The notes: generated by a model not told the origin, from the sequence alone. Counted from the first letter of the stretch, positions 52,123 through 62,283 are shown. The stretch: DNA of 64,000 nucleotides from an uncultured Clostridia bacterium (GCA_945830395.1 CALZYE010000004.1:54342-118341), one strand, 5' to 3'. Numbers and translations are program-made.

Positions 52123-53863
52123 AAAGTTATTTAAGTATGTACCCCAGTGCATGATAAACGGGTATTTGTCCATTATAATATCCGGTGTTTCCGCCTTTTT
52201 TATGGTATTTGGATATTATTTCATTTATCTGTTTTTAAGAGAAGCGGTTGTAAGGGGTGATTATGAAAATGCCGGTTATTTTTCAATCAGGATTGTGATG
52301 TATCTGACATTAAGCGCTTTGCTGTATCTCATTTCAGGGATATTATCCCACATATTAGCCTTTCGCTTGGAGACGAATTTAAGAAAAAAAGGGATAGACG
52401 GGCTTACGGATTCAAGCTTTCGTTTTTTTGATTTGCACTCGTCAGGCTATATCAGAAAGACCATAGATGACAATGCCGCAAAGACGCACACGGCTGTAGC
52501 CCACATGCTTCCTGATAACTCGCAGGCGTTTCTTGTTCCGATTTTCGTCCTCGTATTATCTTTTGCCATCGGACCTCGCGTAGGGGCAACCATTGTAATT
52601 TTAACGGTTTTGAGCGGATTGATTCTAAAGGGAATGATGGGCAGTGGTGAGTTTATGAAATTATACCAGGCATCTCTTGACAGATTGAGTTCAGAAACAG
52701 TTGAATATGTGCGCGGCATGCAGGTGGTGAAGATTTTCGGAACGAGATTAAAGTCATTTAAGGCATTACACAAAGCTATAACGGACTATTCAAAATATGC
52801 CTATAACTATTCTCTAAGCTGTAAAAAGCCTTATGTGATTTATCAATTGATTTTTCTGGGACTGATTGCGATTATAACCATTCCTCTGAGCTTCTTTTTG
52901 ACAAATATCGGAAATCCCAAAGAGGCTTCTGTGGAGCTCATTATGATTTTTTTCTTAAGTGGTGTAATGATGGTCTCGTTTATGAAAATCATGTGGGCAA
53001 GCATGAACATGTTCAACGCAAATTATGCCGTAGATAATTTAGAAAAATTGTATGACAGAATGCAGGAGGATAAGCTGTCCTACGGCGAAAGGAATCATTT
53101 TGACAACTTTGATATTGAATTTGATAATGTCAGCTTTTCATACGGCGACAATAAGGTGTTGGAAAATCTGTCTTTTTCATTAGAGGAGAAGAAGACTTAT
53201 GCTTTGGTAGGACACTCCGGCTCGGGAAAATCCACCGTCGCCAAACTTCTGTCGGGGTTTTATAAAGTGGACAGCGGAGCCATTAAAATAGGAGGGCATC
53301 CTCTTGAAGAGTATACGAAAGAAGCTGTTGTCAGCAATATTTCATTCGTATTTCAAGACAGCAAACTGTTTAAGAAATCCATCTATGAAAATGTTGCCAT
53401 GGCAGATGAGAAGGCGAAGAGAGAAGAAGTTATGCATGCAATGAAGCTTGCAGGCTGCGATGAAATTATCGCCAAATTCAAAGAAAAGGAAAATACGATT
53501 ATAGGTTCAAAAGGCGTGTACCTTTCAGGCGGCGAAAAACAGAGAATTGCCATTGCAAGAGCGATTTTGAAAAAATCTCCGATCGTGATCATGGATGAAG
53601 CAAGCGCCTCAATTGATGCTGATAACGAGTATGAACTGCAAAAAGCCTTTAAAAATTTAATGAAGGATAAGACGGTCATCATGATTGCTCATAGAATGAC
53701 CAGTATACAAAATGTTGATGAAATACTGGTTTTAGAAAATGGAAAGGTAGTGGAAAGAGGCAATGACGAATCATTGGTAAGAAAACAAGGCTTATACAGC
53801 AAGCTTCTGAGCCTGTACGAAACTGCAAATGATTGGAGGATTTCAAATGAAGAATTATTATAA
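52109..53863 (+). CDS. Half-size ABC transporter, permease-ATPase fusion (YbtP/IrtA-like)
   Basis: Residues ~15-310 form a six-helix type IV ABC membrane domain. The ATPase domain has Walker A GHSGSGKSTVAKL, signature YLSGGEKQRIAIARAIL and Walker B IVIMDEASASIDADN. It is paired with the next gene, and the two should form a heterodimer. Exporter-fold pairs of this type beside siderophore genes (YbtPQ, IrtAB, and the streptococcal equibactin locus) act as importers of metal chelates. The gene overlaps tetR and the following gene. Confidence 0.88.
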   Translation: MKVYKKLFKYVPQCMINGYLSIIISGVSAFFMVFGYYFIYLFLREAVVRGDYENAGYFSIRIVMYLTLSALLYLISGILSHILAFRLETNLRKKGIDGLTDSSFRFFDLHSSGYIRKTIDDNAAKTHTAVAHMLPDNSQAFLVPIFVLVLSFAIGPRVGATIVILTVLSGLILKGMMGSGEFMKLYQASLDRLSSETVEYVRGMQVVKIFGTRLKSFKALHKAITDYSKYAYNYSLSCKKPYVIYQLIFLGLIAIITIPLSFFLTNIGNPKEASVELIMIFFLSGVMMVSFMKIMWASMNMFNANYAVDNLEKLYDRMQEDKLSYGERNHFDNFDIEFDNVSFSYGDNKVLENLSFSLEEKKTYALVGHSGSGKSTVAKLLSGFYKVDSGAIKIGGHPLEEYTKEAVVSNISFVFQDSKLFKKSIYENVAMADEKAKREEVMHAMKLAGCDEIIAKFKEKENTIIGSKGVYLSGGEKQRIAIARAILKKSPIVIMDEASASIDADNEYELQKAFKNLMKDKTVIMIAHRMTSIQNVDEILVLENGKVVERGNDESLVRKQGLYSKLLSLYETANDWRISNEELL

Positions 53864-55568
53864 GAAGCGTTACTCTTTGACTGAGCAGGGCGCAAAAAAT
53901 CTTACAAAAGCAACATGGTTCAGCTTTTTGACCTACTGCATCAATTTGGCGCCGATGCTACTTTTGATGGCGCTGTCCAACCAGCTTATACTGAATAATG
54001 AAAGCGGGACATGGCAATATGTAAGTACAGCCGTAATAACTCTAATATTAATGTATGCTCTTTTATCTAAGGAGTATGTGAGCTTGTATAATGCGACTTA
54101 TAAAGAGTCGGCGGATTTAAGAATAGGGATTGCAGAGAACCTGGCAGAACTCCCTATCGCATATTTCTCAAAACATGATTTGTCGGATTTGTCACAGACT
54201 ATTATGGCGGATGTGGAGGCCATTGAGCATGCAATGAGCCATTCTATTCCAAAGGTGGTCGCTATGTGGATGTTCTTTCCTCTTATGGGACTTGCGATGC
54301 TCATCGGTAACTGGAAACTGGGGCTTGCAGCCATTATTCCAACGCTGCTCAGTTTTGTGGTTTTACCTCTGGCAAAGAAAAAAGAAGTTTCATCCTACAG
54401 CAAATACTTTAATCTGCTGAGAGATAACTCGGAAATGTTTCAGGAAACCATTGAATTGCAGCAGGAAATCAGCAGCTTCAATCAATCTGACAAGGTGAAG
54501 AAAAGCCTGTATAAAAAGATGGAGGAGAGCGAAAGGATTCACCTCAAGGTGGAATTTGTCTCAATGATGGTCATGGGTCTGTCTTCGCTTTTTTCTTATA
54601 TCAGTGTAGCGGTGGTTATAGCGGTAGGTATCAGGCTTTTAATCAATAATGAAATAACCCTTTTGTATCTCATCGGCTACATTATCGGGGCAATTAAAAT
54701 TAAGGAACTGTTTGACATATCAAAAGAAGGTATCATGGAAACATTCTACATTGAACCTGCAGTCAGAAGAATCAAGGAAATTAAAAACACCGTGCTTCAG
54801 GAGGGGGAAGAAACAGAACTTTCCAATTATGATATAGAGTTCAAAAATGTATCTTTTGCCTACGATCGCGATAATGAAGTTCTAAAGGATGTAAGCTTCG
54901 TAGCCAAGCAGGGACAGGTAACGGCTCTTGTGGGGGCGTCAGGTTCGGGAAAAACCTCAATATTAAGACTTGTTTCAAGGCTTTATGATTACGACAAGGG
55001 AAGCATATCGGTAGGCGGAAAGGATATAAAAACCATATCCACAGACTCGCTGTTTAAAGATGTATCCATTGTTTTTCAGGATGTTATGCTGTTCAATACC
55101 AGCATTTTGGAGAACATTCGTATGGGAAGGGCTTCGGCAGGAGATGATGAGGTGAAAAGAGCCGCAAGACTTGCAAATTGTATGGACTTTATCGGGAAAC
55201 TTCCGGAGGGGTTTGACACTGTAATCGGTGAAAACGGAGCGGAACTTTCGGGAGGAGAGAGGCAGAGATTATCCATAGCAAGAGCTTTTTTGAAGGATGC
55301 ACCTATTCTTATACTGGATGAGATTTCTGCAAGTCTTGATGTGGATAATGAGAAGAAAATTCAGGACAGTTTGAATAAATTAATCAAGAATAAGACGGTA
55401 ATCGTCATTTCCCACAGACTGAAATCCGTGGAAAATGTTGATAAGATTGTGGTAATTGATGACGGTTTCATAGAAAGTATGGGAAATCATAAGGAACTCA
55501 TAGAGACTTCAAAAGTATATAAAAATCTTGTTGAAAAAACAAAATTGGCAGAAGCATTTAACTATTAG
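53847..55568 (+). CDS. Half-size ABC transporter, permease-ATPase fusion (YbtQ/IrtB-like)
   Basis: This is the second half-transporter, 573 residues. A six-helix domain is followed by an ATPase with Walker A GASGSGKTSILRL, signature LSGGERQRLSIARAFL and Walker B ILILDEISASLDVDN. ATG 53847 follows GGAGGATTTCAA and lies inside the previous gene, so the two proteins are translated in step. Both partners have intact catalytic motifs. Confidence 0.88.
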   Translation: MKNYYKKRYSLTEQGAKNLTKATWFSFLTYCINLAPMLLLMALSNQLILNNESGTWQYVSTAVITLILMYALLSKEYVSLYNATYKESADLRIGIAENLAELPIAYFSKHDLSDLSQTIMADVEAIEHAMSHSIPKVVAMWMFFPLMGLAMLIGNWKLGLAAIIPTLLSFVVLPLAKKKEVSSYSKYFNLLRDNSEMFQETIELQQEISSFNQSDKVKKSLYKKMEESERIHLKVEFVSMMVMGLSSLFSYISVAVVIAVGIRLLINNEITLLYLIGYIIGAIKIKELFDISKEGIMETFYIEPAVRRIKEIKNTVLQEGEETELSNYDIEFKNVSFAYDRDNEVLKDVSFVAKQGQVTALVGASGSGKTSILRLVSRLYDYDKGSISVGGKDIKTISTDSLFKDVSIVFQDVMLFNTSILENIRMGRASAGDDEVKRAARLANCMDFIGKLPEGFDTVIGENGAELSGGERQRLSIARAFLKDAPILILDEISASLDVDNEKKIQDSLNKLIKNKTVIVISHRLKSVENVDKIVVIDDGFIESMGNHKELIETSKVYKNLVEKTKLAEAFNY

Positions 55569-55578
55569 GAGGGGTGAA

Positions 55579-56160
55579 ATGTCAGAGAATAAGTTGAAAA
55601 TTAGAGATCTTGTTACAATAGGTGTATTTGCGGTTATCTATTTTGTGGTGATGTTCGGCGTGGGGATGATCGGAGTGATTCCGATTTTATTCTTGGTATA
55701 TCCTACCATACTGGGTATTGTAACGGGAACGATTATTATGTTATTTATGGCAAAGGTACAAAAGCCTTGGGCTTTATTCATACTTGGAATGCTTTCTCCG
55801 CTTCTCATGTTCGCCATGGGTCATACATATGTGCTTGCATTACACGCAGTCGTAGTAATGCTCATCGCGGAAATGCTGAGAAGAGTCGGGAACTATAAGT
55901 CATTTAAATATAACGCTTTTTCCTTTGCAATTTTCAATACATGGATTTGCGGATCGTTGATGCAGATGCTTTGGGCAAGGGAAAAGTATATTGAAATGTC
56001 CATGATGATGGGGAAGAGCTATGTCGATGTATTAGAAAAGTTAATTACATATCCGAATATGGCTTTGGTTTATGCAGGTGCTCTTGCAGGAGGTGCAGTC
56101 GGAGCATGCATAGGAAAGATGCTTCTGAAAAAACATTTTGAAAAAGCAGGTATTATTTAA
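55579..56160 (+). CDS. ECF transporter substrate-binding (S) component, MptD/Trep_Strep family
   Basis: The 193-residue protein has about six membrane helices (DLVTIGVFAVIYFVVMFGVG, TILGIVTGTIIMLFMAKVQK, ALAGGAVGACIGKMLLKKHF) and matches the Trep_Strep (TIGR02185) family of ECF S components. AGGAGGGGTGAA directly before ATG 55579 fixes the start; the track start at 55528 lies in the ABC gene. S components capture the substrate, and T and A subunits follow. The ligand of this family is not established to my knowledge. Confidence 0.85.
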   Translation: MSENKLKIRDLVTIGVFAVIYFVVMFGVGMIGVIPILFLVYPTILGIVTGTIIMLFMAKVQKPWALFILGMLSPLLMFAMGHTYVLALHAVVVMLIAEMLRRVGNYKSFKYNAFSFAIFNTWICGSLMQMLWAREKYIEMSMMMGKSYVDVLEKLITYPNMALVYAGALAGGAVGACIGKMLLKKHFEKAGII

Positions 56161-56852
56161 TGTGGACGATGTCAGATAATAGAGCAAACCCGAATCCCAT
56201 AACGAAGTTTTTAGTTGTGGGATTATTGGGATTTACGGTATTACATTCAATAAATCATTATCTGGAGTGGTGGGTTATATCAATAATTTCAGTGATGTAT
56301 TTTTTAAACGGATTAGGTAAAGAAGGCATTAAAAATTTAGCGGTGTTCGGACTTTTATTTTTTGCCCCGGGATTCACCCAGGCGTCTCAATTTCCAATTA
56401 TAATAAAAATGTTCTTTGCCCTGCTTTTTGTGCTTCGCATGTTCTACATTCCCTTTGCCGCAGGTAAATTTTTAATTAAGACATCGGATGTGGGAAGCAT
56501 TATATCCTCCATGGATTACCTGCGAATACCGAGCTCCGTATCCATCCCCGTAGCCGTAATGTTTCGCTTCTTTCCCTCATTTATGGAAGAGAGAAACCAC
56601 ATTAAGATGGCTATGAAAATCAGAGGGATAGAGACGAAGAACCCGATAAAATATTTGGAATATGTCGCAGTTCCTCTCCTCATCATATCCTCAAATATAG
56701 CAGAGGATATTTCAAAAGCGGCAGAGACGAAATGTATCGGAAATCCCGTAAAAAAAACAAGATATGTAAGGGTATGTGTAAAGCCTATAGATTTTATTTA
56801 CGCTTTTGCGGTGTCTGCCGCAGTGGTGGGAGGTTGGTTATGCTTGCTTTAA
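56160..56852 (+). CDS. ECF transporter transmembrane (T) component, EcfT/CbiQ family
   Basis: The 230-residue membrane protein couples the S component to the ATPases. It has early hydrophobic helices and two cytoplasmic coupling segments near the C-terminus: HIKMAMKIRGIETKNP resembles the first Ala-Arg-Gly motif, while the second reads AAETKCIGNPVKKTRY and is degenerate. It starts on the stop of the S gene (TAATG) and overlaps the ATPase gene by 13 nt. Confidence 0.85.
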   Translation: MWTMSDNRANPNPITKFLVVGLLGFTVLHSINHYLEWWVISIISVMYFLNGLGKEGIKNLAVFGLLFFAPGFTQASQFPIIIKMFFALLFVLRMFYIPFAAGKFLIKTSDVGSIISSMDYLRIPSSVSIPVAVMFRFFPSFMEERNHIKMAMKIRGIETKNPIKYLEYVAVPLLIISSNIAEDISKAAETKCIGNPVKKTRYVRVCVKPIDFIYAFAVSAAVVGGWLCLL

Positions 56853-58237
56853 AAAAACTGTCTTTATCCTATGGAAAAGATAAAGAAATATTGAAGGATA
56901 TTACGCTGAATGTAGCGGAAGGAGAATGCATTTTATTTACGGGGAAGAGCGGAAGCGGGAAGTCCTCTATCATAAATTCCATAAACGGTTTAGCTTTTGA
57001 ATACGAAAATGCCCTTATTTCAGGAAGCATCAAGGCAGGCGGAAAAGAGATTGGCAATATGAAGTTATATGAGATTTCACTTTTGATTTCAAGTGTTTTT
57101 CAAAACCCCAAAACACATTTTTTCAATGTGGACACTACATTGGAGCTGCTGTTCTATCTGGAAAATATAGGGCTTGACAGAGAGGAAATGGATAATCGCA
57201 TGGAGGACATGCTGAGAGTTTTCCCAATAGAACATCTTTTAGGCCGCAATATTTTTGAACTTTCCGGAGGGGAAAAACAGATTTTATGTGTAGCATCCTG
57301 CTATATTTCAGGCTGTAAAGCCGTTGTACTCGACGAGCCGTCCTCCAACTTAGATGAAAAATATATTGGTATATTGAGCGATATGCTGAAAATTTTGAAA
57401 GACAAGGGAATTACTCTAATTCTTGCCGAGCATCGAATTTACTATTTAATGGACATGGTGGACAGGGTTTTTCTGGTTCAAAGGGGCAGGATATGCGGTG
57501 AATTTACCGGGGAGGAGTTTATGAGGCTGCCGGATAAGCAGTTGACAGAACTGGGAATTCGCCCGGTTCGTAAAACAAAGTTAGAAAAAATAGAGAAAAA
57601 TTCCGGAAAAGATTTGATAGTAAAAAAACTTTCTTGCAGCTTCGGAAGTAAAGGAATGCTGAACATAGAAAATATTTCGTTCGGCTTGGGAAATATTTAC
57701 GGCATCATAGGTAAAAACGGATGCGGAAAGTCAACATTTTTGCGGGCTATGACGGGATTGGAAAAAAAAGGAAAAAGTGAGATACTGTTTAACGGCGCCG
57801 CTTTGAGCAGAAGAGTCAGAAGGAAAAAGTCATCTCTTGTAATGCAGGATGTAAACCACCAACTCTTTACCGATTCTGTAGAAGAGGAAATGAAGCTTGG
57901 AGCCAAAGGTCTCAGACAGGAGAGAATAGAGGAAGTTTTATCCGGACTTGGCTTAACAAAGCTGAGAGACAGACATCCCATGAGTTTATCGGGAGGGCAA
58001 AAGCAGAGAGTAGCCATTGCATCTGTCTTGTGCAGAGATTCCGAATTTATATTTTTTGATGAACCGACAAGTGGGATGGATTACAACAATATGCTGAAAA
58101 TTTCAAGACTGATAAAAGCCATGGCAACCGGGGAAAATATAATATTCATCGTCTCCCATGACACTGAATTTTTAAACGAAACTGCAGATATGGTTCTCAA
58201 TTTAGAAAAATTCAGAAAAAATTCAGATATGATTTGA
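56840..58237 (+). CDS. ECF transporter double ATPase (EcfA-EcfA' fusion)
   Basis: Two ABC ATPase domains lie in one 465-residue chain. The first has GKSGSGKSSIINS, LSGGEKQILCVAS and VVLDEPSSNLDE; the second has GKNGCGKSTFLRA, LSGGQKQRVAIASVL and FFDEPTSGMDY. Fused A subunits are typical of dedicated ECF systems, in contrast to the shared EcfAA'T module. ATG 56840 follows GGGAGG; the track start at 56732 lies inside the T gene. It ends the operon before a terminator. Confidence 0.9.
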   Translation: MLALKKLSLSYGKDKEILKDITLNVAEGECILFTGKSGSGKSSIINSINGLAFEYENALISGSIKAGGKEIGNMKLYEISLLISSVFQNPKTHFFNVDTTLELLFYLENIGLDREEMDNRMEDMLRVFPIEHLLGRNIFELSGGEKQILCVASCYISGCKAVVLDEPSSNLDEKYIGILSDMLKILKDKGITLILAEHRIYYLMDMVDRVFLVQRGRICGEFTGEEFMRLPDKQLTELGIRPVRKTKLEKIEKNSGKDLIVKKLSCSFGSKGMLNIENISFGLGNIYGIIGKNGCGKSTFLRAMTGLEKKGKSEILFNGAALSRRVRRKKSSLVMQDVNHQLFTDSVEEEMKLGAKGLRQERIEEVLSGLGLTKLRDRHPMSLSGGQKQRVAIASVLCRDSEFIFFDEPTSGMDYNNMLKISRLIKAMATGENIIFIVSHDTEFLNETADMVLNLEKFRKNSDMI

Positions 58238-58267
58238 AGTAGTTTAAATATGTTTATAGAAGAAATG

Positions 58268-58301
58268 AGCCGTGGTGCCGCCTGTACTATGGCTATTTTT
58301 T
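58268..58301 (+). terminator. Intrinsic terminator of the ECF operon
   Basis: AGCCGTGGT pairs with ACTATGGCT (9 bp with two G-U pairs) around a 9-nt loop and is followed by ATTTTTTG, 30 nt past the stop. Confidence 0.65.
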
Positions 58302-58309
58302 GTACAAAA

Positions 58310-58318
58310 TGGTATAAT
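58310..58318 (+). promoter_or_regulatory. Extended -10 promoter for the ABC-2 gene pair
   Basis: TGGTATAAT is an extended -10 element about 130 nt before the next start codon. The -35 region is weak, as is common with extended -10 promoters. The leader 58325-58450 contains nothing I can identify. Confidence 0.5.
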
Positions 58319-58450
58319 CTGCAGTGGAATGTTATTTGCAGTGGGAACGAGAGCCGGCGGCAGAACCGGAAAATTGCAAAGGGTATGAAAAATAGCTGCA
58401 AACAATATCAGGCATAATTAAAGGGCTTAAATTAAATGGGGGAACAGGTA

Positions 58451-59182
58451 ATGATAGAGTTTAAGAATGTATCTAAGAGTTATGGCAGCATCAAGGCTTT
58501 AAAGAACTTGAATATCACAATAAACAACGGAGAGATATTAGGATTAATCGGTCATAACGGAGCGGGAAAATCCACAGCGATTAAATCTCTTGTCAGTGTC
58601 ATAAAACCGACGGAGGGGGAAATAAGGGTTGACGGCTTGAGCCTGAAGGAGAACAGGGTGGCAATTAAAAAGAAAATCGGGTATGTGTCAGACTCTCCCG
58701 ACCTGTTTCTCAGATTGTCAGCCATGGACTACTGGGATTTTATAGCAGGTGCTTACGGGCTTTCAGATGCTGATAAGGAAAAGAGAGTAAAAGAACTTCT
58801 TAAAATATTTGACTTGGAAGATGCCGTTTTTCAGCCAATTGAATCTTTTTCCCATGGAATGAGACAAAAAGTGTTCTTAATAGGGGCGCTTCTTGCAAAT
58901 CCTGATATATGGGTCTTGGATGAACCTATGACAGGACTTGATCCCCAAGCGGCATTTGACCTTAAGGAACTTATGAGAAAGCATGCAGGTGAGGGTCATA
59001 CGGTGATTTTCTCAACCCATGTGCTTGAAGTTGCAGAACAGATTTGTGACAGAATCGCTATTTTGAAAAAGGGGGAGCTTATATATCTGGGAACTATTCA
59101 GGCATTGAAGGAGATGCATCCTGAGCAAAGTCTTGAGCGGATTTATCTGGATATGGCAGGCAGAAAAGAGGAAAACCGATGA
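58451..59182 (+). CDS. ABC-2 type transporter ATP-binding protein
   Basis: The 243-residue ATPase has Walker A GHNGAGKSTAIKS, signature SFSHGMRQKVFLIGALL, Walker B IWVLDEPMTGLDPQ and the H-loop FSTHVLEVAEQICD. The ATG at 58451 follows GGGGGAACAGGTA; an in-frame ATG at 58436 is the alternative. It overlaps the permease gene (ATGA). The substrate is unknown. Confidence 0.88.
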   Translation: MIEFKNVSKSYGSIKALKNLNITINNGEILGLIGHNGAGKSTAIKSLVSVIKPTEGEIRVDGLSLKENRVAIKKKIGYVSDSPDLFLRLSAMDYWDFIAGAYGLSDADKEKRVKELLKIFDLEDAVFQPIESFSHGMRQKVFLIGALLANPDIWVLDEPMTGLDPQAAFDLKELMRKHAGEGHTVIFSTHVLEVAEQICDRIAILKKGELIYLGTIQALKEMHPEQSLERIYLDMAGRKEENR

Positions 59183-60843
59183 GATGGTCTATGATAAAGA
59201 GCCTGATAAGGCTGAACCTGGTGTATTCTACAGATACCGCAACAGTGGACAGAATTAGAAAGAAGCAAAGAGAAAATCCCAATTTAAATATGTCCATGAG
59301 ATTGATCAGGACGCAGCTTATAGTAGGAACTCTGTTTGCAGCTGTTTTCGGGATTATGCTCATGTTTATCGACATGAAAAAGAATCCGGAGCAGTTTGGG
59401 ATATATGGCTTTTTCTTCGTTATGGTAACTTTTTTGCAAAGCTTTCTGGTTATTTTCAATGTTTTCTATGAGAGCAGGGACATGGAAGGATATAGACATA
59501 TTCCGGTGACTACGGCAGAGGTTATACTGGGAAAGAGTGTGACGGTCATAATGGGTACTTTTTTCTATCTTTTCCCGTTGATTGTAATATTTTTTGTAAT
59601 GCCGTTCAAGGCGGCTCCAAATATTCCCCTTGCAGTTTGTTTTGCCCTGACGAACACGGTTTTAATTCCTACGGGAGTTTTAATATCAGCTTTTGTGCTG
59701 ATAAATATTATCGGCGCCACATCGGTTTTTCAGCGGCACAAGAAAGGGGTATCTGCAGTACTTACAGGAATTGTGTCCATGATTTTGGGAATAAGTTTCC
59801 TTGCCCTAAATCCCCAGCTTTTTATATACGATTTGCTCAAGAACCATACAGGGTTATTTGAGCCGTACATTAAGCTCTTAGAATTTGAGGCGAGTCCCAC
59901 CATAAAAGGAGCTGCCGTTACATTGGGACCATGGCTTTTAATCAGCATTTTTGGGATTTTGTACACAAGAAAGGTGATATTGACAAACCTGTATGAGCAG
60001 GTTTCAGGTAGCCAGTCCCAAAATGCCGGCGGAAAAAAGCATAAGCTGAAAGTTGCAAATGAAGATACCTTAAAGCAGGAAAAAAATCTAAAGAACATGA
60101 AGCAGGGCTTTTGGAAGGGAAGAAGCCTCAAAAGACTGCTTTTTAAGTATAATTTGGGACTTTTGCTTGACACTACGGTGCTGTTTCAATTTTTGATTAC
60201 GCCCCAGATTATAATGCCCCTTGTCATGTCAAGCTCAATATATCAAACATCAAAGTACATGAATGGAATTGCAATTGACTGGCAGTATTCAATTGTAGCT
60301 GTTGTAACAGGTATATTTTATGCATTTATGACATCGGGAATGCTGCACTTTATCATTATATCTTTGGACAGAGAGAATTTTAATTTTATAAAATCCTTGC
60401 CTATGGATTTTTCAGAGTATATAATGTACAAGTTCCGGTTTGCTTTTGTTGTACAAGACATAATCCCGATGGCGTTTATCATTGGAATCTGTGTGTGGCT
60501 GAGAATACCGTATTATATAATGCTGATGGTCAGCCTGTCATTTTTGTTCACCGCATTACTGATTTGCCACCGGGACTTCAAAAGCGACTACAAACATTTA
60601 GACCTGGATTGGCAGAGCGTTACACAGCTTGCAAACAGAGGCGGAAGTAATATAAAGAAGGTGCTTATATTTTTTCTGGTAATATTTTTAGGTACACTCT
60701 TTACCGTTATATCCTATTTTATATCGAAAGAGATGTCTCTTGAGCTTGTAAGAACGATTTCGGTTTTGATGCTGATTTTGCTCGCCCTTATCAGCCTGTC
60801 TTATCACAGGATGGAGGTCAGGTTTTGGAAATCCCAATCATAG
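59179..60843 (+). CDS. ABC-2 type transporter permease
   Basis: The 554-residue protein has about twelve hydrophobic segments in two blocks (VIMGTFFYLFPLIVIFFVMP; GIFYAFMTSGMLHFIIISLD) separated by a basic loop (QSQNAGGKKHKLKVANEDTL). The overall form is a fused-type exporter permease seen in Clostridia. It depends on the ATPase gene it overlaps. No regulator or cargo gene adjoins that would define the substrate. Confidence 0.82.
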   Translation: MRWSMIKSLIRLNLVYSTDTATVDRIRKKQRENPNLNMSMRLIRTQLIVGTLFAAVFGIMLMFIDMKKNPEQFGIYGFFFVMVTFLQSFLVIFNVFYESRDMEGYRHIPVTTAEVILGKSVTVIMGTFFYLFPLIVIFFVMPFKAAPNIPLAVCFALTNTVLIPTGVLISAFVLINIIGATSVFQRHKKGVSAVLTGIVSMILGISFLALNPQLFIYDLLKNHTGLFEPYIKLLEFEASPTIKGAAVTLGPWLLISIFGILYTRKVILTNLYEQVSGSQSQNAGGKKHKLKVANEDTLKQEKNLKNMKQGFWKGRSLKRLLFKYNLGLLLDTTVLFQFLITPQIIMPLVMSSSIYQTSKYMNGIAIDWQYSIVAVVTGIFYAFMTSGMLHFIIISLDRENFNFIKSLPMDFSEYIMYKFRFAFVVQDIIPMAFIIGICVWLRIPYYIMLMVSLSFLFTALLICHRDFKSDYKHLDLDWQSVTQLANRGGSNIKKVLIFFLVIFLGTLFTVISYFISKEMSLELVRTISVLMLILLALISLSYHRMEVRFWKSQS

Positions 60844-60906
60844 AGTATGGTCGTTTTCAGGAAATATGATTGGAGAAGGAGTGGATTTGACGGAGGAAGT
60901 GGAAAA

Positions 60907-62283
60907 ATGAAGAAGTATGATATTATCATTGCCGGCGCAGGCGCCGGAGGGGTTTTTATGGCTTACGAGCTTACCAAATCAGGTGTTGATGCAAATATTT
61001 TGATGATAGACAAGGGAGCACCTTTGGAAAAGAGGGTCTGTCCCATTAAGGCGGGGAAAACGGAAACCTGCGTAAAATGTTCACCTTGCCACATTATGAA
61101 CGGATACGGCGGTGCAGGAACACTTTCGGATGGAAAGTACAATATAACCACACAGTTCGGCGGCGACCTGCACAAGTTTGTGGGAGAAGAACAGGCTATG
61201 ACCCTCATGGAGTATGTTGATGAGGCTTTATGTTCCATGGGCGGAGCCGATGCAAAACTTTATTCAACGGCAAGTTCGGATTTAAAGACGAAGTGCCTTC
61301 AACATGATTTGCATCTTCTTGAAGCAAAGGTGAGGCATCTTGGAACGGATAGAAATGTGAGAATCCTCGGCAAGATTTTTGAGTATATTTCATCTAAGAT
61401 TGAAATGAAATACTATACGAGCATTGAAGATGTCGAAAGGCTTAAGGATGGAACCTTTAAGGTGGTTACAAAAGGTGAGGAATTTCAATGCAGGGATTTG
61501 GTTCTTGCAACGGGTCGCTCAGGCTCCAAATGGATTTCCAAGATATGTGATAAATTCGGCATAGAACAGATGAAAAATCGTGTTGACATAGGCGTTAGAG
61601 TGGAGCTTCCCGCAGAAGTGTTTAAACACATCACAGACGATGTGTACGAAAGCAAAATCGTATATAAGACTAAACAGTACAACGACCTTGTGAGAACTTT
61701 CTGCATGAATCCCTATGGCGAGGTGGTTTCAGAGAATACAAACGGAATAGTCACAGTTAACGGGCACAGCTATGCAGACCCCTCCCTCCATACGGGAAAT
61801 ACCAACTTTGCTCTGCTCGTTTCAAATCAGTTCACAGAGCCTTTCAAGGACAGCAACGAATACGGTGAATCCATAGCAAGGCTTTCCAATATGCTGGGTG
61901 GAGGAGTTCTTCTTCAAAGGTTCGGGGACTTGGTGAAAGGCAGAAGAAGCAGCGAAAGAAGAATGGAAAAATGCTTCACAAAGCAGACTCTTAATGCGAC
62001 GGCAGGAGATTTGAGCCTTGTGATTCCGAAGCGTCAGCTGGACAGCATAATTGAAATGGTTTATGCTTTAGATAAGATTGCTCCGGGAACGGCAAACGAG
62101 GATACTCTGCTTTACGGTGTGGAGGTTAAATTCTATAATTCAAAGGTTAAAGTGGATGAGAATCTTGAAACTTCGATGAAAGGTCTCTATGTCATAGGGG
62201 ACGGTTCGGGAGTTACACACTCCCTTTCTCAAGCTTCGGCAAGCGGAGTTTATGTTGCAAGGTGTCTTGCGGGGAAATATTAA
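60907..62283 (+). CDS. FAD-dependent dehydrogenase of the COG2509 type
   Basis: A 458-residue flavoprotein. The FAD-binding start is YDIIIAGAGAGGVFMAYELT. A cysteine-rich loop CPIKAGKTETCVKCSPCHIM follows, then GYGGAGTLSDGKYNITTQFG, LATGRSGSKWISKICDKFGI, and the C-terminal flavin-binding GDGSGVTHSLSQASASGVYV. These features match the uncharacterised COG2509 family. ATG 60907 has GGAGGAAGTGGAAAA upstream; the track start at 60847 is less likely. The substrate is unknown. Confidence 0.85.
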   Translation: MKKYDIIIAGAGAGGVFMAYELTKSGVDANILMIDKGAPLEKRVCPIKAGKTETCVKCSPCHIMNGYGGAGTLSDGKYNITTQFGGDLHKFVGEEQAMTLMEYVDEALCSMGGADAKLYSTASSDLKTKCLQHDLHLLEAKVRHLGTDRNVRILGKIFEYISSKIEMKYYTSIEDVERLKDGTFKVVTKGEEFQCRDLVLATGRSGSKWISKICDKFGIEQMKNRVDIGVRVELPAEVFKHITDDVYESKIVYKTKQYNDLVRTFCMNPYGEVVSENTNGIVTVNGHSYADPSLHTGNTNFALLVSNQFTEPFKDSNEYGESIARLSNMLGGGVLLQRFGDLVKGRRSSERRMEKCFTKQTLNATAGDLSLVIPKRQLDSIIEMVYALDKIAPGTANEDTLLYGVEVKFYNSKVKVDENLETSMKGLYVIGDGSGVTHSLSQASASGVYVARCLAGKY

